A stretch of DNA of 64,000 nucleotides from Collybiopsis luxurians FD-317 M1. Lineage: Eukaryota; Basidiomycota; Agaricomycetes; Agaricales; Omphalotaceae. The stretch is from positions 186,001 through 250,000 of the forward strand of contig KN834789.1 of assembly GCA_000827265.1 (NCBI GenBank), read 5' to 3'. Under the pieces are notes generated by a model, which made no database searches, was not told the origin of the DNA, and saw only the letters and a list, made by a program, of their open reading frames with translations. Of this stretch, positions 22,360 through 33,400 are shown in pieces (the stretch's first letter is position 1; each line of letters begins with the position of its first letter). Both the position numbers and the translations under genes were made by a program.

Positions 22360-23020
22360 TTATAGCCAGATCAACATGAACCCAATTGCGCCGAGCAAAG
22401 AAACAAACGGAGTACCGAGCCGGTTTGCAGAATTTTGGGTACTTCCGGTCTGCGATGGAGCTGGAGACGAATTGGTTCCAGAGTTGGAAGAGCTACTGGT
22501 GGTTGAAGCTGATGCTGCCGTACCAGACACCAGCGCAACGGCAATAGGATTCACGGTTTCTGTTACGGTAGTCACCGTGCCGTCCGCAGATGCAGTGCAA
22601 ACAGCTTGATTACTGGCAAGAGCACAATCGACATTCACAGTAAAGGACTCAGCAGAGTCGGCATAACTCAAGTGGACGCTATCAGAGCCTTCAACTAGTG
22701 TGACTGTTCATTCACGAAAGGTCAGCTCTGCTAGTACCATGAAAAAATGTATTGGACATACAGGTCCCGACAAACCCTTGTTCATCGTCGGCGGTAACTG
22801 AACCTGGGGAAATAGCCCAAGAGGTATGGCCACTAGAATCCACACCGATGATCTGTGCATCGATTGGCTGAGAATCAAACGAAGGAATGTAAAGCGACGT
22901 GGTTGATTGAGCGATGACACCTATAATCGCGTTTGGTCCAGCAAAAAACTGCTCAAGCATCAAGAACTGACTTTGAACCCCTGCAAGGAGACTAAAAACA
23001 AGAACGGTTTGGTGCATCAT
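22360..23020 (-). CDS. Small secreted GPI-anchored protein, copy 1 of tandem pair
   Basis: Cell-surface protein of unknown function, 200 residues from two exons (22762-23020 and 22360-22703). The N-terminus MMHQTVLVFSLLAGVQSQ is a signal peptide with a likely cleavage after QS. The middle (GVIAQSTTSLYIPSFDSQPI, AQIIGVDSSGHTSWAISPGS, then VDCALASNQAVCTASADGT) is a compact domain with two Cys in the CALASNQAVC loop. A Ser/Thr-rich stalk follows, and the extreme C-terminus (TPFVSLLGAIGFMLIWL) is a hydrophobic tail after QNSANR, fitting GPI-anchor addition. A close paralogue lies 0.6 kb to the right on the same strand with the same intron position and phase. This sort of short secreted Ser/Thr-stalk protein is common in agaricomycete cell walls. 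Confidence 0.85.
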
Positions 23021-23632
23021 GCAAAGCGAATTGTAACAACGAGCGACGAGGGTAAGCTTGTTGAAAGATGAAAAAAGGACTTTTTTTGTTTGAGTTTTAT
23101 AGAGTATTAGAAGCTAATTTCGGGTTGAGTTCACCGTTATTCAGATATGAATCAATAAGTGAATTGTGTGAAAAGACTGGCGTTTTCCCCAACGACAAAG
23201 TCAGATTTTCAGTTGAACAGTTCCACATGTATGTGTCTTTACCCTCCCTTACCCGCATAAAGTCAACCCTGGATAGGAGAGCGCCTGGATCCTTCCAATA
23301 AGCGTAGAAGCTTGGCATCGCTAATATTTAGTAGTGCATACATTCAGAATTTCATGCGCCTGGGAGGTCGACTTATTGACCGATGGAATATAGGTCTGAC
23401 TCCCGAGGACCACGACATCGCGTCGGACTTGAAGGCTTGAGAAATTTGTTGAGGTTCAAGTAAGTTACCGATCGGGGCATAGGATGAGCGGAACATCGAT
23501 ATTAGGAGGGGTAAATTTATCAGCCTCGCTGAAACAGATCGCTACGCATCATAACGATTGCAGACGAAACACCCTGTGTTGAAAGACGTATGTACTTGCT
23601 ACATACTCTACTGTTCGGTAAGGGATGAATGA
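23021..23632. other. Spacer between the tandem paralogues, about 610 bases
   Basis: Holds the promoter of copy 1, with a TATA box at 23095-23101, and the 3' UTR of copy 2. Forward and reverse frames near 23068-23318 lack coding features. No transposon remnant or direct repeat is obvious at the duplication edges. Confidence 0.45.
23095..23101 (-). promoter_or_regulatory. TATA box of copy 1
   Basis: TATAAAA on the reverse strand, 75 bases upstream of the ATG at 23020. The paralogue has the same element at nearly the same distance, followed by a similar purine-rich/poly-T leader, so the core promoter was duplicated and kept with the gene. Confidence 0.6.
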
Positions 23633-24329
23633 TTATAACCAGAATAACATAAGCCCAATAACGCCGAGCAAAGAAACAAACGGAGTAGCAAGTTGATTTG
23701 CAGAATTTTGTGTGCTTCCGGTCTGCGACGCAGTTTCAGACGAAGCGGTCCCGGAACCTGAGGATGCCTGCGAAGAACTTATAGTAGAGCTACCAGAGTT
23801 GGAAGAGCTGCCGGTGACTGTAGCTGGTGCTGCTGTACCAGACACCACTGCGACAGCAATAGGGGTGATAGTATCAGTTGCAGTCACGATAGTGCCGTCC
23901 GCAGATGCAGTGCAAACAGCTTGATTACTGGCGAGAGCACAGTCGATATCCATAGTAAAGGATGCAGCAGCGTCGCCGTAACTCAAATGGAGGGTATCGG
24001 AGCCTTCGACGAGAGTGACTGTTCGCGAAATGTCAGCAATGTCCTGTTGCGAGAAGAAACTCGAACATACGAGTTCCTTCAAAACCTTGCTCTGCAGCAT
24101 CGGTGACAGAACCTGGGGAGAGAGCCCAAGTAGTATGGCCACTGGAGTCCACGCCGACAATTTGGGCATCGATCGACTGAGAATCAAATCCAGGAATGTA
24201 AAGTGATGCGGTCGACTGAGCGAAGACACCTAAGTATGTATAAGGACCCAGGTCAATTAGAAAAAGCGTCGGGAACTGACTGTGAAGACCCGCGACGAGA
24301 CTGAAAACTAGGACGGCTCCGCGAATCAT
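23633..24329 (-). CDS. Small secreted GPI-anchored protein, copy 2 of tandem pair
   Basis: Paralogue of the gene at 22360-23020, with 214 residues from exons 24071-24329 and 23633-24018. The signal peptide is MIRGAVLVFSLVAGLHSQ. The domain repeats the same landmarks (GVFAQSTASLYIPGFDSQSI, AQIVGVDSSGHTTWALSPGS, VDCALASNQAVCTASADGT with Met-Asp-Ile replacing Val-Asn-Val before the first Cys). The Ser/Thr stalk is about 14 residues longer and contains extra SSGSGTASSE-type units, the main difference between copies. The C-terminal GPI signal (TPFVSLLGVIGLMLFWL) is conserved. The intron has the same position and phase. Function unknown; both copies look intact. Confidence 0.85.
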
Positions 24330-24837
24330 GTTTAGAAGGAACGTGAGTTGTGTCAGTGAGCGAAGAGGGTAAGTAAATATGAGACGAGAAAAAAAAAGTT
24401 TGCGAGCTTTTATACAGGACTAGCCTCAAAAGCTTCCGCATGAAAGATCATCGGAATCAGGGGCTGAATTCGGGCTGGATCCGCCGTTGCCATATGCGAA
24501 TATCAGGAGGCTCGCGTTTGCCCAGGTTTGCCCTGAGGATGGGCGTCCGATGAGCGGATGGAGTTGATTTGCAGTTGAATACTGGAGTAAGGTTTATAGG
24601 ATATTCGTTGCTTAGATGATGCATACATTGAGGGCGAGATTCGATTGGAATTCAAATAATAAACGCAAGACTCGATGCTTGGCAAGGGAGACGCGAGTTT
24701 ATCAAGTAGCCGCAAAAGGTAACGATCAGTACCAAAAAACAATTGAGTCGAGGTAGCGCTCACGTGATTATCTTCGCGGTGCCGATGCGCAATTGATCGC
24801 GTTGAATGAGCTTGATTCATAACTCTCAACTTCCTCA
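24330..24837. other. Divergent intergenic region, about 510 bases
   Basis: Lies between the reverse copy-2 secreted gene and the forward RAD54 gene. It contains the copy-2 TATA box at 24408-24414. A 111-codon reverse frame at 24503-24838 overlaps the RAD54 promoter and has no coding features. Confidence 0.45.
24408..24414 (-). promoter_or_regulatory. TATA box of copy 2
   Basis: TATAAAA on the reverse strand, 79 bases upstream of the ATG at 24329, matching the arrangement in the paralogue at 23095-23101. Confidence 0.6.
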
Positions 24838-27800
24838 ATGCTAAGAAGAGCCCCTACCACGACCGATGGAAAGGTTGTAAACAGACTTCAAGAAAGTACT
24901 CGTGTAAATCAACCTTTTCGACCTCCTAGTTTCACCACCGAACGTGTTCAGCCTCAGCGAAAACGCAAAAGAGTTTCTTACAAGGGCCAGCAGGGGGAAA
25001 CTTCCGAAAGCGACGACGACGGACCCAGTAAAAAAAAGAAGAAGAAGGATGATAGAGACTACATGACTGAAGATGAACTCTTAGCTGCTGTCAAGCAGTA
25101 TCCAGTGTTCAGGCCCAAACCTTTCGACCAACTTCGACGATTCTCAATGCCGTCCATGCGAAATAAAGAAGGACAAAATGTTGTCTTGATACCTTCCAAT
25201 ATATCTCTTGGTATTCGTCCCCAAACGAAGCTCATTCCGAGACCTCTCCACGACCCTATGGAAGATCACGCCATCGTGCTCTACGATCCTACTATCGACG
25301 ATAGAGAGACCGAGGAAGAAAAGATGGAAAGGGAAAAGCAGGAAGCTAAAGAGAAAGCGATGAAGGAAGCGGAAGAGAAGACAGCAGGAATGTTCAATCC
25401 TCATAAAAGTTTGAGAACTTTGTTGGGCGAGGGGAAGGATAAGAAGGATAAAGTGTCAAAAGTTCCAGTTGTCATAGACCCTCGACTTTCAAAGGTCCTG
25501 CGGCCTCACCAAGTTGAAGGTGTGAAGGTGCGCGTCTGCAATTTTTCTTGCTTCCTCATTCTCATCTCATTCATCGTCCAGTTCTTATACAGATGTACCA
25601 CAGGTATGATGGTCGACAACCAGTATGGGTGTATAATGGCGGATGAAATGGGTCTCGGAAAAACTCTCCAATGCATAGCCTTGATGTGGACACTAATCAA
25701 GCAATCTCCACACGCTGGGAAACCATCCATCGAGAAATGTATTATCGCTTGTCCTTCAAGTTTGGTTAAGAATTGGGCGAACGAACTTGGTATGTGCTTC
25801 TCGTCTTGTCCAAATTATCTTCTCTGAATTCTGGTCCAGTCAAGTGGTTAGGTGCCGATGCTATCAACGCTTTGGCTGTCGATGGTAAAGGCGGCAAAGG
25901 GGAACTCTTGCTCAAAGTGGCGCAGTGGGTGGCTGCCAGTGGACGGAATGTCACACAACCAGGTATATCTTTTCTCCTTCATTCGGACTATGTCAAGATA
26001 ACGATTAATGATTTTTCAGTGATGATTGTCTCTTACGAAACGTTGCGGACACTGACAGCTTATCTAACTAATTGTAAAATTGGGCTGCTTCTTTGCGATG
26101 AAGGCCACAGATTGAAAAACTCGGGTAAGCATTGAATCTTGATCTACATTCAAATTTAACGCGTTAGGGCTTGAAGAATCCCTTACATTTCAAGCACTAA
26201 ACTCGTTGGACGTTAAACGTCGCGTCATCCTTACTGGAACGCCCATTCAGGTAACTTCTACCTCCTAGATTCTTAGAACGCCAGCTGATGTGTCCTGCAG
26301 AACGACTTGTCTGAATACTTTTCTCTACTGAATTTCGCAAATCCAAACTATCTTGGCTCCAAGAATGACTTTAAAAAGAACTTTGAGAATCTCATCATCC
26401 GTGGCAGAGACGCATCGGCTAGCGACAATGTAAAGGCCGAGAGCGAAAAGAAACTCAAGGAGTTAGGTGGGCTGGTGACTAAATTCATCATACGGAGAAC
26501 GAATGATCTCCTTTCCAAATATCGTGAGTCAATCGTTGTCCTGAGCTTTCATGCATGACTGACTGATAACCGAATCTAGTCCCCGTTAAATACGAACATG
26601 TCGTATTCTGCGGGTTATCCGAATTTCAATTATCCCTCTATCGCTTGTTTATCTCCTCACCGGAAATCAAAGCTCTTCTTCGAGGCGCAGAATCTCAACC
26701 TCTGAAAGCTATCAACATCCTGAAAAAGCTTTGCAATCATCCCGAACTCCTGAACCTTCCAGAGGATCTCAAGGGTTCAGATCATTTGATCCCAGAAGGT
26801 TTTTGCGGGGCAGGTCAAGCTGCTAGCGCTCGAGGCAGGAACAACCAGTCAGTTCGCTGCGATTGGGGTGGCAAATTTTTAGTACTCGAAAGGTTCGTGT
26901 TGCAACCGCTTGTTCGATAATAAAGCTTAATCCTCACATTATAACCAGATTCCTACACCAGCTTCGTACACAGACCAATGACAAGATCGTCTTAATTAGC
27001 AACTACACACAGACGCTAGACTTGTTTGAGAAGTTGTGCAGGAGCAAGAAGTACGTCTTTTCTGATAAAATTGAGTTATTATTTCTGAAAGTCATATACC
27101 TGTGTCCCACCACAGATACGGTTTCTTCAGACTTGATGGCACAATGAGTATTACGAAACGCCAGAAACTTGTGGATCAGTTCAACAATCCGGAAGGGAAG
27201 GAGTTCATATTTCTGCTCAGTAGCAAGGCCGGAGGATGTGGGATCAACCTTATTGGCGCGAATCGGCTCATTCTATTCGATCCGGGTGTGTATCAGCGTT
27301 TTTACGGGCCCAGACGGCTGCGAATCTGATACACGGTAGACTGGAATCCAGCCGCTGATCAGCAAGCCCTAGCTCGTGTGTGGCGTGACGGGCAAAAGAA
27401 GGAATGTGAGTAGGGAGTGTCTAGTCATTGCCATCAGATTGAATTTCTGTCCATACAGGTTTTGTATACCGATTCATCTCCACAGGAACGATAGAAGAAA
27501 AGATCTTCCAGCGTCAAGCAAACAAACAGGCTTTGTCGTCGGCCGTAGTTGATGAGAAGGAAGACACCGAGCGACACTTCACCCTCGATGCACTACGACA
27601 GTTGTTCTTGTTCAATGAGAAGACGCTATGCGAAACGCATGAGACATTCAAATGCAAACGATGTAAGGATGGAAGGCAAATGATTAAGGCTCCGGCGTTG
27701 CTGTACGGAGATGCAAGCACGTATGTCGTTTTCTACAATCAAAATGAGATATGAGCTCACTCTTCTCAACAGATGGAATCATTTTACGAACGAGGAGCTG

Positions 27801-27881
27801 AAGAATAACCATGATGATCTGCTGCGCGCGGAAGTTGGCCTTCCAGAGGTTTCCTTTGTGTTCCAGTACATCAGTCACTAG
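24838..27881 (+). CDS. RAD54: DNA repair and recombination ATPase Rad54
   Basis: SNF2-family double-stranded DNA translocase that works with Rad51 in homologous recombination. Twelve exons (24838-25527, 25582-25789, 25840-25962, 26020-26124, 26177-26250, 26301-26523, 26580-26892, 26949-27050, 27116-27285, 27340-27405, 27459-27720, 27773-27881) join in phase to 814 residues, the usual fungal Rad54 length. Helicase motifs in order are [11 protein letters not shown] (motif I), PSSLVKNW (Ia), CDEGHRLKN (II), LTGTPIQND (III), [17 protein letters not shown] (V) and [15 protein letters not shown] (VI). The N-terminus is basic, with a nuclear signal near residue 50-75 (QRKRKR and a KKKKKK run). The Rad54-specific phrase [18 protein letters not shown] precedes the ATPase, and the C-terminal Zn-like [15 protein letters not shown] is present. 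Nothing is disrupted. Confidence 0.97.
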
Positions 27882-28072
27882 ATAATGCTAGGACTAGGCA
27901 CTTTCTCTTACACATAATATGCTTATCATTGCGCACATGTACAACTTGAAACAAATAAATCAATTCACTTCCTTAATATCATCCATTATCTTATTTTTGA
28001 TCCTCGGCTGCTAGAACGGTCGGACTCCTTAAGTCACATAAATCTGCGACGGCGCCTTGACGATTTTCGGCC

Positions 28073-29943
28073 ATGTTCAGGGTTCTTCTAGCGCTTCTCC
28101 TGCCTTGTGCAGTTCTTTCGCGCCCTGTCAATGATTTTCAAACTCCATTTACCTTTGAGCAGCCTGCCTCTCTACCCGTTTCCAACCCCACCAAGTCTTT
28201 CTGGCTCGACACACCCGGCGCAAACTTACTAGCCAACGAAGGCAGCACCGGACCATTGACCGAAGATGCCGATGTCTGTATCATCGGGTCTGGCATGACC
28301 GGTGTCTCAGCTGCTTTCCATCTTGCCCAAGCAGTCAAAACCATTAACTCGAAAGACTCATCGTTACATCTCAAAGCAGTAGTATTGGAAGCTAGAGAAT
28401 TCTGTAAGACATCTCTATACCTATGTAGCTCCCGACCGTAGCTGTGATTTTGCGACAACAGGTTCTGGAGCGACTGGTCAGTGGGTACGACGCTCGAGAT
28501 TGAATACACTGTTTAGTCTTTTGCAGGACGAAATGGCGGGCACCTCACGCCCCATTCGTTTTTCAATTATCGATCTCTTGAGAGACAATGGGGGAAAAGT
28601 GAAGTAATCAAGTCTTTAGAGCTAGAAAATCGCACAACAATGGCTATGGTCAAAATTATCGAAGAATACAATTTGACTGACACTGTCGATCTCGTCTCGG
28701 GAGGACATCTTTCGTTGATTGGCTCAACGCAAGAGTACGCATCTCTCACCGCCGACTATCACGCGGCTCGTCAAGCAGGGCTGGATGTAGGTGATGTAGA
28801 GTGGTTTAGCGAAGCAGAAGTTGATTCGGTGTGTGTCGAGCAGATTCTTTTCTCATAGACGTGGTGCTGACCGCAATTCATACAAGATCTATGGGGCCTC
28901 TTATCCTGCGGTCAGGTTCTCAGCCTTTAACTTCTGGCCCTCCAAATTTGTGACGCAGCTCTACCTTCTCGCAAATTCATCTACACCTCATTTCTCACTC
29001 GACCTTCATACGCATACACCGGTAATCTCCATCGCGCCCTTGCCCTCTTCTAGATGGAGCCTTGGCACTTTGCGTGGTTCCGTACATTGTACACATGTCG
29101 TCCATGCTACCAACGCGTACGCTAGCCATCTTTTATCTCAGTTCAGCGGTCGAAAGGGTATCATTCCAACAAGAGGCCAAATGATCACTTTACGTTCCGG
29201 TACGGCTATCAATGATTCCTGGAGAGCGTCCTGGGGCGGACTGGATCATCACTGGTTCCCGAGACCATTGAATGGGTCAGATGCCGGGAGTCCCAATAAT
29301 CGTCCTCTGGTCGTTCTCGGCGGCGGCCGTGAAATTGGTGGTCCAACCAATGAGCAATTCCAGACCGACGACTCGGTTTTGAATGCTGCTGTCGGCGAGG
29401 ATCTACATGCTTTCCTTCCCAATACGTTCCCGCGGATGTTCGAAGAAGGAGAGATGCCAGAGATGGAATGGGTAGGCCGCTCTGAAAGTCTTGCAAAAAA
29501 AACTGAAATATACCATTCATCCTCAGACCGGCATTATGGGTTATACTGAAACGACTGACCCTTTTGTATGTTTCTAGGTGTTTAAGACCCGTTATGCTTT
29601 GCAATCTCAATCTTGCTTCTCTAGGTCGGTCCGGTCATTAACGACCCACCATCTAACTCAGATTTAAACTCTCAATCTGGTCAATACATTGCGGCAGGGT
29701 ACAATGGCCATGGAATGCCGAGGGCTTACTCCTGGTGGGTGCTTAATTTCATCATCTTCTGCATGCGCTCATATGATCATCTCATTGATCCTTCGCCACT
29801 GAACTTCTATTTGTTTTATTCTTTCAACCGCCTTATCCAGTGCGGAGGCTGTCGCGGGTATGGTCATGGCCGCGGTTCAGGGTAAAGCTTGGACAGTGCC
29901 TGAGTGGTTCCCGACGCATTATTTGACGAGGAACCGAAGGTGA
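28073..29943 (+). CDS. Secreted DAO-family FAD-dependent oxidoreductase
   Basis: FAD oxidoreductase of the D-amino-acid oxidase (DAO) fold, probably extracellular. Exons 28073-28403, 28462-28476, 28527-28828, 28887-29471, 29527-29565, 29625-29734 and 29841-29943 give 494 residues. The signal peptide is MFRVLLALLLPCAVLSR. The dinucleotide-binding motif is ADVCIIGSGMTGVSAAFHLA. The second exon is only 15 bases and, with its junction codons, supplies the start of CSGATGRNGGH, the FAD-contacting loop of this family. Later blocks are HATNAYASHLL, RGQMITLR, and the C-terminal FAD-binding AAGYNGHGMPRAYS. The substrate is not predictable from sequence (amino acids, sarcosine-like amines or sugars are all handled by the family). 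It follows RAD54 after 190 bases and is unrelated to it in function. Confidence 0.88.
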
Positions 29944-30490
29944 AGCGTGAGCTAACCAATGCGTATGGATGTCGAAAAAAACTTTCTGCTACATCACATT
30001 AATTCTAGTCGGTTGTAGCGTACCATGGAGAAAGCGTGGCAGGTTGAAGTTTTTTGTCCAGTACTTCTGTTTAATTCTCATTTTGACGTCGCTCGTATCA
30101 TGAAGGGATCATGAAGTACAGTGGCGGAAATCTTACTAATTTCTGGGACTAATAACTAAAGCTGTTGCACTGCTTTAGAATAAACTCAGCAACACTTCCC
30201 CAGTTAGTGGTAATGGCACTAGCGCTTTCCATTATTGTTATATCGACACCTTTTAGCTGTGAAGTATGCGGCTTTTACTCGGTCCAGATTCGACTAGAGT
30301 AGGAAGTGATCACTGTCTATTCGATACCTCAACAGTTTAGTAGATGGCGCAAGCTGTACTACGCTAGCGCGTAGTTTGACTCTTTTTTTCAGCGGCGTAA
30401 TACCGTGCAGGAATTGCCGTGCGTAGGGCTGTCCAATGGCGCTTCAATCGATTTGCATATAAGCACGCCCAACACATATGTCGTGGATCT
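29944..30490. other. Intergenic region, about 550 bases
   Basis: AT-rich spacer between the DAO-family gene and the large multidomain gene. I see nothing convincing in it. The frame 30419-30490 is in phase with the next gene but has no ATG before 30491. Confidence 0.45.
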
Positions 30491-33400
30491 ATGAACATTC
30501 CAATGCCCACTGCCGCGAAAATTAAACCAAGCAAGTCTCACAGTAACGGAAACGCGATAGCAGATGGCCAAGCTTTGACGCAAGGTATGTATGGAAGGTG
30601 TTCGCTGGCCATATTCCATCCTTTCTCACTTTCTTCGATTTACTACTCTAGACGACCGAGTCCCAGATATAACTGCAGAATATCAAGCTTCTGCTGATTT
30701 TGTATCAGACAACGATGATAGCATTGACAGGACTGGCTCGAGGATTGCGTCTTCAGCTGAGGCGAACGAGTTAGAAGAGAAAGTCAAAGATTTCGTCACG
30801 TCTAGTCAAGTAATGATGACGGTTCTCGATGAAATACGGGGTATACATCCTGTGATAGGTAATAAATTTGTTACAACTATAACATGTCCCGATTGAGATC
30901 ATCACGACAACAGATGTTGCTGTACTTGCCTTCAAGGCTGTTGTAATGTTGGATTACAAGCGACGCGACAATGATCAAAAAGTATTGGTGTTGAAAGCCA
31001 AGATGCTGGACATGATGCAAATCTTTCTTCAGTAAGTCCTAAAAAACTTCGTTGCATTTGCAATTCCGATCAATATATTCAGACTTCAAACGATTGCTCC
31101 GGATCACGAAGAGTCTGAACGTATTCATTCGGTGGAAAATAGCTTGAAAGAGTTGTGTGTCAAAATTGCTGGTGACATCAAGTCTTCGGGAAATTTTTGC
31201 GATTTCTACTCAAAGAAGCGGACTATTGGTGAGCTATACATCCAGTTCTGTCTTTAATCAGCGCCAGGAACTGATGAGTGAAAGTGAAACTTCTCAAAAG
31301 TCCAATTTACGAAGATCGTCTCGCCAGATACATTGTAACTTTCGAAGATCGGGCAAAAGAGCTAGATGCTAAGCTTAGCATATTCACAGCACACAAGGTT
31401 CACTTGACTTCTCATCGAGTGGACGACGTTTACACGTTGATCAAAGTCATTTTCCAAAAAGTCGCTACCCCCCACGAGAAAGAACTGTGGAAAGTAATTC
31501 AAGCCAGAGGGGGGGTGGACAAATGCACTCAAAATGACACCGTCTTAGCTGAATTGTTGAAACTTCAAGATTTGTATAGGTAAGTCAACCTGGTCTCTGC
31601 TTCAGAGTAGCGACTAATTGAGAAATATACTAGCACATCAAGCCCTGTCTCCCAAGGAAAAACTGGGCCACTTTCGAGAGAGTGGAGCCACAAACGCATG
31701 TCTTCGAGATCCCCATCCAATTTCCACACTCGACCTTCATCGTATAGCCGCTCACATCCGGGCTATGCGCACACATATCGTGAGGAATCTGCTTCCATGT
31801 TTTCTGGGACGTTTAACGTCGATGGCGAGTTGTCCGAGAGAATTGAAGATGACGACGGGATTAGCGGCACACTGCATAAGCTGAGCCGAGAGGGCGATTC
31901 ACTTCAACTTCCTCATTATCTGGTGAACAATTTGAAAGAGGAATTGAAAGTGAATATCGATAATGACTTGAAGAGAAATATGCCCTTTTTCAAGAGAAAG
32001 TTCAATGAACAGCGACGGCAGCTGAAAAATCTCCAAGACGCCGTCATCCGTCAAGGGGATAGAGTGATTTTAGCAGTGCGAGAAGGTTTTCAAGGCCCTC
32101 ATGAGAGGGTCGAGGATCCAGTAAGTCAATGCATGTGTCGTCAAAAAATGGAACTGATGGATTCATAGGAGCTGCGGGCAATTTGGAGAGAGATGGTAAA
32201 ACTGGCCTTTCACATTCATGTTCACTGTTTAATAATGTTCTCAGGGGTGGAAACTCGGAGTTCGAGTAGAGAAATTCGTCCTGACGCTGCACGATTATTA
32301 TGTTGCCCAAAGCAATGACTCCAGCGTGTTAGATGACTACATGAGGAAACTGGCCTCCACTGACGCTTCAGCAGAAGATCGGAATGTTGCATTGAAGAAA
32401 GCTTTCGTTGATGCAAAGAAACGGGGCGCAGAAAGATGGGCCTTGAAGCACATAAATATGCGAAACATTGCTCCGCTAATGGAAGTGTTCGACGGAGACG
32501 CTAGTGGCTATGTTAGTATATGGGAAGCCAATCAAGTGGCCTTGTTACGTCCAAAAGACTGGAGGTATGCTGACAATTAGTGCATCGACTCCGGGGAACT
32601 GACTATCACAGTTTATTGGAATGGTTAGCATACTGGGCTGCCGGTACATCCAGTTACAATTTTTACTGGCAGTTGAGGGCTCATCTTCATCAGGGCGACA
32701 TTCCACAATATGGCATTATCGGAACAAGATCGGCGCAATCATTTTGCATATGCATCAGTCATTGAATGGTTTGCTATCGACAAACTTGGCCATCGTAGAC
32801 CACTATCTTCAGAGCCTGACAACTATAGATCGGATTCTCTGCGATATTCTTCCTTGTTCGGATCCTCTTGATGACACCTTAGCTCAGAAGATTACCACCT
32901 ACATGCAAGCTGAGGAAAATCTGATGGAACAAAAGCTGAAAGCCTTAAATCACGAAATTGACGGTCCCGATACTCTTCAGTTGATCATAGGAGAATCACA
33001 AATTGAACGAGTAGGTTGTCGTGTCTGCAATAAATTTTCGAGTTCTCATCCTAGTACTTACTAGAATCTGCTACCGCTTATCTATCTGCTACTCAAGCAC
33101 CATCTATCGGTAATTCGAACAGGATCTCGGAGTGTTTTTGATCGGGAGGAACTTTCTTCGGCCTCTGAAACTCTTCACCAAATCTTTGATGCAGTTCGTG
33201 CTCGGGTACAGACTTTGAATTGTAAGTAGCGCAAGGACCATGTGAAGAGCGATTCAAGTCTGAAAGTCTCGACTCATGCTTCCTGCTAGGGCTCTTTGGC
33301 TCACACCCTGCCGCTTTCCATCGAGTACCAGATCGATTTCAAGCTGATGCGTTTGCATTTGGCATGGTGATACTAAATTCTCCTATACAGCAATTGGCTT

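Noticed and set aside
24503..24838. 111-codon reverse frame upstream of RAD54
   Set aside because: Occupies the shared promoter region and shows no domain, signal or intron structure.
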